Of a DNA stretch of 39,807 nucleotides, positions 23,860-31,248 are shown piece by piece. The first letter of the stretch is position 1; each line of letters opens with the position of its first letter. Below the pieces are notes generated by a model. It was not told the origin of the DNA. It searched no databases and was given only the letters and a program-made list of their open reading frames with translations. Source of the DNA: JASFWK01 sp050049355 (GTDB lineage Bacteria; Chloroflexota; Anaerolineae; B4-G1; DUEL01); assembly GCA_050049355.1 (NCBI GenBank), contig JASFWK010000010.1, forward strand, positions 1 through 39,807, read 5' to 3'. The position numbers and the translations under genes are program-made.

Positions 23860-24222
23860 TTACCTCAGGACAAGCGGCAGGTAGACGCGGTGCACCACCG
23901 CCACCCCGCCCCAGAATCCGCCAGCCAGGGTGTAGTCACCACCAAGCCAGGTCGCGGCATCGGGTTGACCCGAGGTGCCGCCGAGAGTGTATCCCCCGCT
24001 GGTGTTGAACGTCCCCCCGCCACCGTCGACGGTCCACCAGGAGAGATCGTAGGGGCGGGCCTCTGTGCCTGCCCGGCTTGTCTGGGCAGGCTCTTGTTGT
24101 TCCTGGGTAGACCGATTCTCCGCGATGGCACGGATGGCTGCTGCTCCCCGGGCCACCGTTGCACTCAGGACAGTGATGAAGATCAGAACTGCCAGGGCCG
24201 ATAGAAACCTGGCGTATTTCAT
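23860..24222 (-). CDS. Small secreted protein with Gly-rich repeat and Y-L-P-L-V tail
   Basis: A 120-residue exported protein. A signal peptide or anchor occupies about 5-28, followed by a Gln/Glu linker. A Gly-rich beta section has the repeating form GGTFNTSGGYTLGGTSGQPD and DYTLAGGFWGG, common in secreted Chloroflexota proteins. The chain ends RVYLPLVLR, a tail I associate with secreted proteins of this group. The segment encoding RAGTEARPYD overlaps a dispersed DNA repeat (24049-24092). GGAGAG supports ATG 24222. It lies 13 bases after the propeller gene and is probably in its operon. Role unknown; a small cell-surface component is plausible. Confidence 0.7.
   Translation of the reverse strand: MKYARFLSALAVLIFITVLSATVARGAAAIRAIAENRSTQEQQEPAQTSRAGTEARPYDLSWWTVDGGGGTFNTSGGYTLGGTSGQPDAATWLGGDYTLAGGFWGGVAVVHRVYLPLVLR
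24049..24092. repeat. GTAGGGGCGGGC dispersed repeat inside a coding sequence
   Basis: The element GTAGGGGCGGGCCTCTGTGC continues into CCTGCCCGGCTTGTCTGGGC and AGGCTC, with GGGC/GCCC inverted arms. It shares its GTAGGGGCG outer arm with the hairpin at 6331-6359. Here it is read through, in frame, by the small secreted-protein gene, where it specifies the linker before the Gly-rich section. Confidence 0.55.
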
Positions 24223-24235
24223 TGCTTTCTCTCCT

Positions 24236-26335
24236 TCACTTGCCCACCCAGCCGGTGGCGCCGGTGCAGATGTAGAGATTAGTTGTGCCATCTGTACGCA
24301 CTACGATCCGTCCGGCTTCGGAGGCTTCATCACAGTCCGCCGCTGGAGGCGCGCTGCCGGTGATGGTCGGGAATTGGATGTAGTTACCAACGACCTGCAG
24401 GTCGCCCTCCACAGCCATATCTCCTCCCACCAGCGCTCCGCTAGGGCCGACGTTCAGACCGCCCTGAACGTGCAGGTTGTTGCCGACGATGGCATTGTCG
24501 GTCACGTCCAGGTAGCCGCTCTGCAGGTTGCCCGTCTCCAGCGTGGGTGCCTCCAGGTTGTTGACCTCGAAAGTGACCAGGCGGTCGTTGAAGGAAGAGG
24601 AGACGTAGGCATAGCGACCAGAGACGTAGACGGACCGCGGCGAGTCCAGGTTCGCGTTGGTGTAGCCTTTGGCAACTATGTTGGCCGGGTCGGAGACGTC
24701 AAAGACGGCCAGGCGGTCGTTGCCGAACGACGCGACGTAGGCGTAGCGGCCTGAGACGTAGACGGAGATCGGGAAGTCCAGGTTCGCGTTGGTGAAGCCC
24801 AGGGCGACGATGTTGTTCGGGTCAGAGACGTCAAAGACGACCAGGCGGTGGTTGTTGCTTGATGCGATATAGGCATATCGGCCCGAGACGTAGACGGACC
24901 GCGGCTCGTTCAGGTATGTGCTGGTGAAGCCCAGGGCGACGATGTTGGCCGGGTCGGAGACGTCAAAGACGGCCAGGTGGTTGTTCGTGTACGACGCGAC
25001 GTAGGCGTAGCGGCCCGAGACATAGACGGAGATCGGCCCATCCAGGTTCGTGCTGGTGTAGCCCAGGGCAACGATGTTGTTCGGATCGGAGACGTCAAAG
25101 ACGGCCAGGCGGTCGTTGTAGAGCGACGCGACGTAGGCGTAGCGGCCCGAGACGTAGACGGAGATCGGCATGTCCAGGTTCGCGCTGGTGAAGCCCACGG
25201 CGACGATGTTGGTCGGGTCGGAGACGTCAAAGACGGCCAGGCGGTTGTTCCAGTACGACGTGACGTAGGCGTAGCGGCCCGAGACGTAGACGGAGTACGG
25301 CCCGTCCAGGTTCGTGCTGGTGTAGCCCAGGGCAACGATGTTGTTCGGATCGGAGACGTCAAAGACGGCCAAGCGGTGGTTGTTGGTTGATGCGACGTAG
25401 GCATAGCGGCCAGAGACGTAGAAGGAGTACGGCCCGTCCAGGTTCGTGTTGGTGTAACCCTGGGCTGCGGGGTTGTCCTCGCCCAGAACGTGGGCGTTAC
25501 CGCGCACGGTCAGCCGCTCGGTGGGGGTGTCGGTACCCAAGCCCAGATTGCCAGAGGGGTCCAGGCGCGCCTGCTCGGTGTTGTTCGTGCGCAGGACGAG
25601 CGGTTGGGCGTCGGTGGTGCCGAGAAAATTCATCGTCGACACCGTCCCGGTGTTGCCTGTCAGCGACCAGTTTGTGCCGGCCAGGGCAAAGGCGCTAGCG
25701 TGCTGCCCGTCGAGCAGGTCGGCGTCCAGGTCGGAGCCGGTCCCTTCGAGAACGTCAAAGGTAGTACCGGTCAGGTCGAGTTGGTTGCCCGGAGCGTATG
25801 TCGTGTCATCGTCGAGAGCGGGAATCCAAGTCGCACCATCCCATTGCAGCACTTGCCCGACGGCGGGCAGGGTAGTGGTGACCGGTTGTCCATGCAGCGC
25901 CCCGGTGGAGCTGGCGAACTGAGCATAGGGGGCTGCCGTGAGGGCCTGGCGGCCCAGGTCGGTGAAGCCAGAGTCGCCGGGGCACATGACGCGGATATCC
26001 AGCCAGCGGGCGTCGCCGTTGAAGGCACCCGCGCCGAAGTCGAGGGGCCGGGTGAAGAGGCCGTCGCTGATGGCGACGGTAGCGGTGATCGCTGTCCCTA
26101 CCTGGCTTCCAGCGGTGGCGTCATCATAGAGGCGGAAGGCAATCTCGCAGGTATCGTTGACCGGCTCGCCATCTACCTTGAGCTGCCCCTGGTAGGTGAA
26201 CGCCGTGCCAAGAGTACCTTGAGTGGCCAGGGAACCGGGAGGTTCCAGCTCCTGAGCGTAGGTCAGTCCGATCGCCGTCGCCAGCAGCAGGACCGACAGG
26301 ACCAATAGACTGACCAGAATCCGTCGCGTTTTCAT
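24236..26335 (-). CDS. Secreted seven-repeat beta-propeller protein (LVIVD repeats)
   Basis: A 699-residue exported protein. A signal peptide (about 1-27) is followed by a beta-rich domain (FTYQGQLKVDGEPV to LTAAPYAQFA, about 45-145) typical of large secreted proteins. A linker with fibre-like motifs (NLGLGTDTPTERLTV) precedes seven 44-residue repeats of the form SVYVSGRYAYVAS...RLAVFDVSDP, the LVIVD type, which should close into one seven-bladed propeller. The C-terminus (about 600-699) has another fibre-like section. The repeats are nearly identical except at a few positions. AAGGAG supports ATG 26335. It is a likely surface adhesin or binding protein; no enzyme motif is seen. Confidence 0.88.
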   Translation of the reverse strand: MKTRRILVSLLVLSVLLLATAIGLTYAQELEPPGSLATQGTLGTAFTYQGQLKVDGEPVNDTCEIAFRLYDDATAGSQVGTAITATVAISDGLFTRPLDFGAGAFNGDARWLDIRVMCPGDSGFTDLGRQALTAAPYAQFASSTGALHGQPVTTTLPAVGQVLQWDGATWIPALDDDTTYAPGNQLDLTGTTFDVLEGTGSDLDADLLDGQHASAFALAGTNWSLTGNTGTVSTMNFLGTTDAQPLVLRTNNTEQARLDPSGNLGLGTDTPTERLTVRGNAHVLGEDNPAAQGYTNTNLDGPYSFYVSGRYAYVASTNNHRLAVFDVSDPNNIVALGYTSTNLDGPYSVYVSGRYAYVTSYWNNRLAVFDVSDPTNIVAVGFTSANLDMPISVYVSGRYAYVASLYNDRLAVFDVSDPNNIVALGYTSTNLDGPISVYVSGRYAYVASYTNNHLAVFDVSDPANIVALGFTSTYLNEPRSVYVSGRYAYIASSNNHRLVVFDVSDPNNIVALGFTNANLDFPISVYVSGRYAYVASFGNDRLAVFDVSDPANIVAKGYTNANLDSPRSVYVSGRYAYVSSSFNDRLVTFEVNNLEAPTLETGNLQSGYLDVTDNAIVGNNLHVQGGLNVGPSGALVGGDMAVEGDLQVVGNYIQFPTITGSAPPAADCDEASEAGRIVVRTDGTTNLYICTGATGWVGK
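24545..25465 (-). repeat. Seven tandem 132-bp coding repeats
   Basis: Each unit is 132 bases (44 codons), for example AGACGGAGATCGG at 25024 and 25156. Identity extends to silent positions, which indicates recent expansion or gene conversion. Differences cluster at two short stretches per unit. The period equals the protein repeat, so this is not a CRISPR array. Confidence 0.9.
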
Positions 26336-26715
26336 CTTTTTCTCCTTCATCTGTGGCTGAACAAGAACGTTGTCCACTTCACATCACAACCCCGCCGCCA
26401 ACGCGATCTTAGCCACCGGACACTTTGATATATGGCGAGCTGTTCGCCGGTCGAGCGTCGGCCTGAGCCTGCCGAAGGGTAGCGTCTGAAGGGGCTGTTG
26501 CTTCGATACGCTCAGCTGCGCTGAGCCACTCAGCACAGCGTCGAGACCAAGAACAGCGATTTGAACCGCCGAGGCGCTGATCGAGTGATCGAGCGAAGCT
26601 CGATCGTATCGAGATCAAGCCTCGGCTCGGCGCTAGGCCAAACTGTCCGGTAGCTGGAACGCGGTCAACAGTGGTAGCAGTCCCAAGGACACAGACCAAC
26701 CGATCCGCTATATCC
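26336..26715. other. Spacer made largely of palindromic repeats
   Basis: Besides the inverted-repeat copy at 26410-26506, it holds two compact hairpins. GCTCAG-CTGCG-CTGAGC lies at 26510-26526, and GATCGAGC-GAA-GCTCGATC at 26587-26605 has an 8-base perfect stem. No gene is supported. The promoter of the propeller gene should lie in 26336-26409 but is not obvious. Confidence 0.6.
26410..26506. repeat. Inverted-repeat copy B of the ~98-bp dispersed element
   Basis: This is the reverse complement of bases 1-98, differing by one base and one indel. The pair encloses 26.3 kb. The copy is followed by other short inverted repeats up to about 26610, so it may be one part of a larger composite repeat. 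Confidence 0.85.
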
Positions 26716-26910
26716 TCAAACCTCCTCTTCCCCTTTGAGTCTGCGTGCCTCCTTAAGCTTACGCCAGAAGGCAATCCCTGACACCACCACGATCATGAAG
26801 CCAAAACCCGCTATGGCTGACAATGTGCCATCGCCCGGTTCCATCATTGCCATCATCAGGCATAGAATAGGAACCAGCGCCAGTGTGATAATGCCCCAGA
26901 ATCTCTTCAT
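26716..26910 (-). CDS. Possible small two-helix membrane protein (64 aa)
   Basis: A 64-residue frame with two clear hydrophobic helices (about 4-22 and 30-48) separated by EPGDG, and a charged C-terminus (KLKEARRLKGEEEV). The amino-acid make-up fits a real membrane protein, but no good Shine-Dalgarno precedes ATG 26910 and it is isolated among repeats. The frame is open upstream without conserved-looking sequence. No family recognised; it may be unexpressed. Confidence 0.45.
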   Translation of the reverse strand: MKRFWGIITLALVPILCLMMAMMEPGDGTLSAIAGFGFMIVVVSGIAFWRKLKEARRLKGEEEV

Positions 26911-27927
26911 CTTGTTGGCATATGGCAGCGCGGATTCGCCCTCTTGGCGGCCAGCACTCTTGTGCTGACCCAACCTATGTCCTCCAGCACTGTGACCCCG
27001 GTGGCATCGTGACGCTGGCAGCAAGATCTGTGCCGGTGGTGACGATGGGTGTATCCAGGTCATTGGACACAGACGACGGATCAACGGGGGGTGACGATCG
27101 GGGCAATCTGCAACGGCGCCGCCAGCGCCGGTCCGGAAATGCCGGGGCTGGCTCTTCCCAACAGACAGAGCACCACAAGTAACCCAGTCGTTGAGATCAG
27201 AACGGGTGCTGTTGCAGGCACCTGCGTACGTCGAATAGCGAATTACTTGGAGGTGCAGATCAGGGGCCAGCAGTGGACGGCGGTGAGCGCGGAGGAACTC
27301 GAGAGGTAACTTCCAAAGCGAGGAGCCCTCCCGCTTGAAGTCGCTCGGACTACTCTCCGGAATAAACTCTTGACCGGGTCGTTTGGCAGGCTGGCTCTCG
27401 GCTACCAGGGGCAGTGTCCGTGTCACAACTGGAGATGTTGTGCTGTATTGCCGAACACACATAGGTAGCCTTGCGGAGCTCTACATACGGCGCGCTTGGG
27501 AGAACCCAAGCGCCGCCTTCCGTAGCAATCGTTGATTCTACAGCAGATAGTGCCGACTGTCAAATGAGCTGGCGCGCGTGATTGCTGTCAGCCTGCAGAC
27601 CGAAGTTGGCTCGCGGGCGACGGCGCCTGGGGTTCGCCGCCGGAGGTTTCTCCCCCGCCTTCAGAGAGTCTCGAAGCCGTGGCGAATGCCCGGGCGTGGG
27701 CTTGGGCAGCAACTGGGTGGGGGATGTGGTACCGGCCAAGGTTGCTCGGATGCTCTCGGTGGCACCCTTCGAGGGCTCCTGCGATTCAGTGCGGCTGGCT
27801 CGGAGTCAGGATGCAGAATTCTCTTGACTTGTCCGGCAGAGTGGCGGCAAATCGAGGATCGTACAAGCCATTTCTTGGAATGATGCGAAGAATGTTAGTT
27901 GCTGCGCGACCCCGAGCGCTAGCAGAT
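26911..27927. other. One-kilobase region without a supported gene
   Basis: Several open frames cross this stretch, but all have Arg/Gly/Ser-rich composition and lack ribosome sites. The only clear structure is the palindrome at 27481-27525. It could be decayed coding sequence or an unrecognised RNA. I see no tRNA, no CRISPR-like repeats and no phage attachment pattern. Confidence 0.45.
27481..27525. repeat. Long imperfect palindrome
   Basis: CTAC at the left end pairs with GTAG at the right end. Inside, GGCG pairs with CGCC, and CGCTTGGG pairs with CCCAAGCG around an AGAA loop. There is no T run after it, so it is not a standard terminator; it may be a dispersed repeat or the fold of an RNA. 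Confidence 0.55.
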
Positions 27928-27955
27928 TTGACACTTCACCATGGCGAGTTATAAT
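27928..27955 (+). promoter_or_regulatory. Consensus sigma-70 promoter for the bPH/DUF1648 gene
   Basis: A perfect TTGACA (27928-27933) and a perfect TATAAT (27950-27955) are separated by 16 bases. Transcription would start near 27962, which rules out the upstream ATG at 27941 and supports the GTG at 27983. Confidence 0.85.
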
Positions 27956-27982
27956 GCGGCGAGATCCAAAGGAGGAACCGTT

Positions 27983-28882
27983 GTGACCAAGTGGCAGACC
28001 GATCCTCAGACCGGACTGCGCGTCGGGCTGGCGCTGATCGCCGTCACACTCGTGGTGTCCGGCGGCTTGATCGCCTGGACCCTGACCCATCAAGTGACGC
28101 TCTGGACTTCTCTGGCGTCCTTGGGGGTGCTGGTCTGTCTGGGCATTGTTGGCCTCCTGGCCTATTGGCTGAGTGGATTGGTTCGCTCGGGCTATGCGCT
28201 GGACCGCAATGCACTTATCATCAGCTGGGGCGCCAGCGAGCAGGTCATCCCCACCCTCGACGTCGAGCGGGTGGTGCTTGGGAGCGAACTTGAAGGTCGG
28301 ATCCGCTTCCGGGGGTGCCGGTGGCCCGGGCACTGGGTGGGATACGGGGAGGTTGAGGGGCTAGGATCAGCGCTCTTCTATGCAACCGTCCCCCCGCGAC
28401 GTCAGCTCTTTGTCGTCACCGAGGGGCTGGTGTATGGGATCTCGCCGGATGACCGAGAGGGCTTCCTGCGTACACTGCAAAGTCGACTAGAGATGGGGCC
28501 GACGCAGGTGGTGGAGCCCTCCTCTCGTGGCCCCGCTTTCCTGCAGTGGAGAGTGTGGGGGGATTCGCTGGCGCTGGCGCTGCTGACGGCAGCGTTGGTG
28601 GCTGTGTTAGCCCTTTTCGGTTTCCTGAGTGCGCGTTTCCTTTCCCTGCCCCGTCTACTTCCCCTCCATTTTGACGCCGCAGGGAATCCGGACCGACTGG
28701 GATCGCGGGGACAGATCTTCTTCCTCCCGCTCATCGGCTTGATAGTGCTGCTGGTCAACACCACGTTGGGAGGTGCCCTGTACCGGCGGGAGCGGCTCGT
28801 GTCCTATCTCTTCTGGGGTGGGGCCTTGTTAGTCGTGGTCTTCCTATGGGGGGCGGTTCTAGGTATTCTTGCCGCTGCCTAA
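27983..28882 (+). CDS. Membrane protein with bacterial PH and DUF1648-type regions
   Basis: A 299-residue protein. An N-terminal helix pair (about 12-70) is followed by a PH-like domain (about 73-165; YALDRNALIISWGASEQVIP, then VVLGSE and LFVVTEGLVYGI). The C-terminal membrane region has a DUF1648-like signature: LPRLLPLHFDAAGNPDRLGS, then FFLPLIGLIVLLVNTTLGGA and a last helix. GTG 27983 lies six bases after GGAGGA and downstream of the promoter's start site. Proteins of this build are common in Chloroflexota and Firmicutes and are of unknown function, perhaps membrane-stress related. It is a single-gene transcript. Confidence 0.85.
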   Translation: MTKWQTDPQTGLRVGLALIAVTLVVSGGLIAWTLTHQVTLWTSLASLGVLVCLGIVGLLAYWLSGLVRSGYALDRNALIISWGASEQVIPTLDVERVVLGSELEGRIRFRGCRWPGHWVGYGEVEGLGSALFYATVPPRRQLFVVTEGLVYGISPDDREGFLRTLQSRLEMGPTQVVEPSSRGPAFLQWRVWGDSLALALLTAALVAVLALFGFLSARFLSLPRLLPLHFDAAGNPDRLGSRGQIFFLPLIGLIVLLVNTTLGGALYRRERLVSYLFWGGALLVVVFLWGAVLGILAAA

Positions 28883-29041
28883 GACTGTGTGTGGTTCTGC
28901 AGTGCCTTTCTTCCCTGACTGGCCGGAGACGATCTGGTCAACATGTCGGCGATAGGAGTTGCGGCGGCGTTTGCCGCGGCGGGCACCGGGTCAGTTTGGG
29001 AAATTTGGGATAAATTTGCGGTTATAATTGGGATATAGCCC

Positions 29042-29070
29042 TTGACACGGGTGTCGGAAACGTATATCAT
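29042..29070 (+). promoter_or_regulatory. Consensus promoter for the FtsK-like gene
   Basis: TTGACA (29042-29047) and TATCAT (29065-29070) are spaced by 17 bases. The predicted transcription start, about 29076, falls within the palindrome at 29071-29104. Upstream, 28994-29040 is AT-rich with repeated TTTGGGA and a second TATAAT (29023-29028), which may act as an UP-like region or a second promoter. Confidence 0.8.
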
Positions 29071-29111
29071 GGGGCCGGATAGAACATAAGTTCTATTCGG
29101 CCCCAAGCTTT
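29071..29111 (+). promoter_or_regulatory. LexA-box-like operator within a long palindrome, possible leader hairpin
   Basis: The centre is AGAACATAAGTTCT, that is GAAC (29082-29085), N4, GTTC (29090-29093), the core of the Gram-positive-type LexA/DinR box. Around it, GGGGCCGGATAGAAC pairs with GTTCTATTCGGCCCC: a 15-base stem with one G-T mismatch and a 4-base loop, 29071-29104. AAGCTTTT follows. It therefore fits both an operator overlapping the transcription start and an RNA hairpin that could stop transcription early. Which is true cannot be told from sequence. Confidence 0.65.
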
Positions 29112-29126
29112 TCGACGGTGAGTGGT

Positions 29127-30203
29127 ATGCGCAAGATGCTGGAGTATCAGGCGGACCGCATCGAAGCGGTTCTTGCACAGCACAAAGTACCCGGCCGCGT
29201 GACCGGTGGCACAGTGACGCCCCGCTGGGTTCGCTTCCAGGTTCTCCCTTCGATAGGCGCGCGTATCTCGCGCATCAAGGGATTGGTTGAGGAACTGGCG
29301 GCGGCTCTGGATGCCCCTTCCTGTCGCGTGGCCCGTCAGGGAGCAGCAGTGATGATCGAGGTTCCACGTGATGATGCTCGCCCGGTGCGGCTGATGCCGT
29401 TGTTGAGTACACTCGGCGATGTCCCGCCGGTGACGGCGGTTCTAGGACTGGCCGAGGATGGCGTGCCGCTGCTCATTCGGCTTCCCTCTCCCGACGTGGC
29501 TCACATCCTCGTAGCGGGGACCACCGGCTCGGGCAAGACGGCTCTCCTGCGAACGATGATTCTGAGCCTGGCCCTGAGGCATCCCCGCCGAGGGGGACTG
29601 GCGCTCGTGCTGATGGATCCCAAGGGGCGCGCCTTCGCGGACCTTGAGGACTTGCCGCAGTTGACCCGACCCGTGGTGGTGGAGGTGGAGGAGGCAGTGG
29701 AGGCGCTGCGAAGCCTGGTGCGGCTGATGAAGCGGCGAGATCGCGAAGCCGTGAGCCAGCCGCCGGTGGTGGTCTTCATCGACGAACTGACTGACCTGAT
29801 GATGGTCGGCGGGTCAGTGGCAGAGGAGCAGCTGACTCGCCTGGTGCAGCGGGGACGTGAGGCGGGGATCCACATCGTGGCGGCGACGCAGAAGCCCACG
29901 GCTGCGGTGATCGGCTCGCTGGTGAAGTCCAACTTCCCGGTGCGGTTGGTGGGGAAAGTGGCGAGTGCCCGCGACGCTCAAGTGGCTTCTGGGTGGTCAG
30001 GGACCGGTGCCGAGCGCCTGCTTGGCCGTGGCGACTTCGTGGCCGTCGCCGAGGGCAAGGTGTGTCGCTTCCAGGCAGCGTACGTTCCGCGTGAAACTGC
30101 GGTTGGCCTGGTGACCGATCTCTGCGGCGAGAGGCTGCCCGTGGTGGCGTCCACTCGGCAGGAGAGCCCGCTGCGCGCAATTGAAGCCTGGGCGGTCGAT
30201 TAG
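29127..30203 (+). CDS. FtsK/SpoIIIE-type DNA translocase without membrane domain
   Basis: A 358-residue cytoplasmic motor. The N-terminal part (about 1-100) resembles the FtsK alpha domain (RFQVLPSIGARISRIKGLVE). The RecA-like beta motor has Walker A GTTGSGKTALL near residue 130, Walker B VVVFIDELTDLM near 220, and then VAATQKPTAAVIGSLVKSNF. The four membrane helices, linker and gamma domain of cell-division FtsK (usually 700-1300 residues) are absent, so it cannot act at the septum in the usual way. Similar short forms occur in mobile elements and plasmid transfer. ATG 29127 follows GGTGAG; a GTG at 29118 is the alternative. Regulation by the operator just upstream would fit a DNA-damage role. 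Confidence 0.9.
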   Translation: MRKMLEYQADRIEAVLAQHKVPGRVTGGTVTPRWVRFQVLPSIGARISRIKGLVEELAAALDAPSCRVARQGAAVMIEVPRDDARPVRLMPLLSTLGDVPPVTAVLGLAEDGVPLLIRLPSPDVAHILVAGTTGSGKTALLRTMILSLALRHPRRGGLALVLMDPKGRAFADLEDLPQLTRPVVVEVEEAVEALRSLVRLMKRRDREAVSQPPVVVFIDELTDLMMVGGSVAEEQLTRLVQRGREAGIHIVAATQKPTAAVIGSLVKSNFPVRLVGKVASARDAQVASGWSGTGAERLLGRGDFVAVAEGKVCRFQAAYVPRETAVGLVTDLCGERLPVVASTRQESPLRAIEAWAVD

Positions 30204-30422
30204 GACCCCTGGCGATGCGGCCAGATTTGCCTCGGCTGGGTCGTGTGAGGGGGCCTTGCGGGACTGAACTGCGGGGAAGTGAAGAGGGATATGTCGCCTG
30301 GGGAAGAAAGACCTGTAAACCGGATCGACATCCACTTGATGGAATTCGTGGTGTCGGAACCTGTGTGATGAGAAAGGAATCGCTGTGGGCAGTGTGCCGA
30401 TCGTCTCTAGGAGGCTGACGGT

Positions 30423-30863
30423 ATGAGCGGGATGCGGGATTACGGATACTACAGCCCACCATCCAGTTCGGAGGGAAGAGGCCGACGGTCGGGTGGTCGG
30501 ACCCGGCTGGTGGTTGGGGTAGTGGGGGTAGCCTTCGCGGTCAGCCTGGCCGTGATCATCGGTCAGAGGCTGAGCGAGCAGGCGGTCTCAGTCCTGTCTG
30601 GAGCCGTGTGCGGTGTGGGCGCGAGCATCCCGACGAGCCTGCTCATCGTTTGGGTGATGCATCGCAGGCAAGATCAGGAGCAGCGTTCGACTCAGCAGCC
30701 CGCACCGGGTGCCTATCCTCCCGTGGTGGTGGTCCAATCACCACCCCAGGCGGGTGGCTCTCCTTCCCATCAATACGGCTACCTGCCGCCCAGCGTGCAG
30801 CCTGCGCGCCGGGAGTTTACGGTGGTCGGCGGAGAGATGGAGGACGTGGGGTTCAACGGCTGA
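30423..30863 (+). CDS. Small membrane protein with Pro-rich tail
   Basis: A 146-residue protein. A polar, Arg-rich N-terminus (about 1-27) precedes two transmembrane helices (about 28-47 and 54-78), with the basic MHRRQ after the second. The last 65 residues are Pro/Gln/Tyr-rich and likely disordered. GGAGG lies 8 bases before ATG 30423. It follows the FtsK-like gene by 219 bases with no promoter or terminator that I can see. It might tether the membrane-less translocase (inference). No family recognised. Confidence 0.65.
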   Translation: MSGMRDYGYYSPPSSSEGRGRRSGGRTRLVVGVVGVAFAVSLAVIIGQRLSEQAVSVLSGAVCGVGASIPTSLLIVWVMHRRQDQEQRSTQQPAPGAYPPVVVVQSPPQAGGSPSHQYGYLPPSVQPARREFTVVGGEMEDVGFNG

Positions 30864-30985
30864 GGCGCCTCTGAGTCGTTCGTGACCGAGGCGGTCCAGG
30901 ATCTGCTTGAGGCGCCGGAAGATGTGGCTGACAGCAGCCCTGGATGTGGGGTTGAGAATTGGTTCGGTTGCAGTGAGGGGAATTG

Positions 30986-31219
30986 ATGATGAAGAAGGGC
31001 CTTCTTTGGTTCGATAACGATCGGGGACGGGACCTGGCTCAGAAGGTAAAGAGAGCGGCGCGGCGCTACGAGCGGAAGTTCGGCTGCCGGCCGAATGTTT
31101 GCTATGTGCACCCCTCGGTTCTGAACGGGAACTCGCGTCGAGTTGGAAGTGTGCGGCTGGAGCCTCTCCAATCTGTACTGCGCGATCATTTCTGGGTAGG
31201 GGAGGAGAGGGAGAACTAG
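30986..31219 (+). CDS. Small basic protein of the FtsK cassette (77 aa)
   Basis: A 77-residue soluble basic protein reading KKGLLWFDNDRGRDLAQKV, then AARRYERKFGCRPNVCYVHP, and ending RLEPLQSVLRDHFWVG. The sequence looks well conserved in kind: I recall similar small proteins in Chloroflexota near FtsK-like genes, but have no match to show. GAGGGG lies five bases before ATG 30986. Two cysteines in GCRPNVCYVHP and nearby His could bind metal. It is the last gene before the convergent holA operon. Confidence 0.7.
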   Translation: MMKKGLLWFDNDRGRDLAQKVKRAARRYERKFGCRPNVCYVHPSVLNGNSRRVGSVRLEPLQSVLRDHFWVGEEREN

Positions 31220-31248
31220 CGCGGCTTCGCCGTGGTTCCGCTCTGGGG

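Noticed and set aside
24545..25465. Regular tandem repeats that might suggest a CRISPR array
   Set aside because: The 132-bp period is a whole number of codons and encodes LVIVD propeller repeats; there are no short repeats with unique spacers.
1..26506. Inverted repeats as ends of a 26-kb transposon
   Set aside because: No transposase or integrase lies between them, core genes such as asnS are enclosed, and the repeat type is common as a dispersed intergenic element.
27578..27954. Overlapping open frames before the bPH/DUF1648 gene
   Set aside because: Arg/Gly/Ser-rich shadows; a perfect promoter begins inside this stretch, with transcription starting after it.
29023..29028. TATAAT as the main -10 for the FtsK-like gene
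   Set aside because: No -35 at a workable distance; the TTGACA-17-TATCAT pair downstream is much better. Kept only as a possible secondary element.
30215..30418. Possible 67-residue gene between the FtsK-like gene and the Pro-rich membrane protein
   Set aside because: No ribosome site, a composition unlike its neighbours, and no recognisable sequence; more likely leader or spacer.
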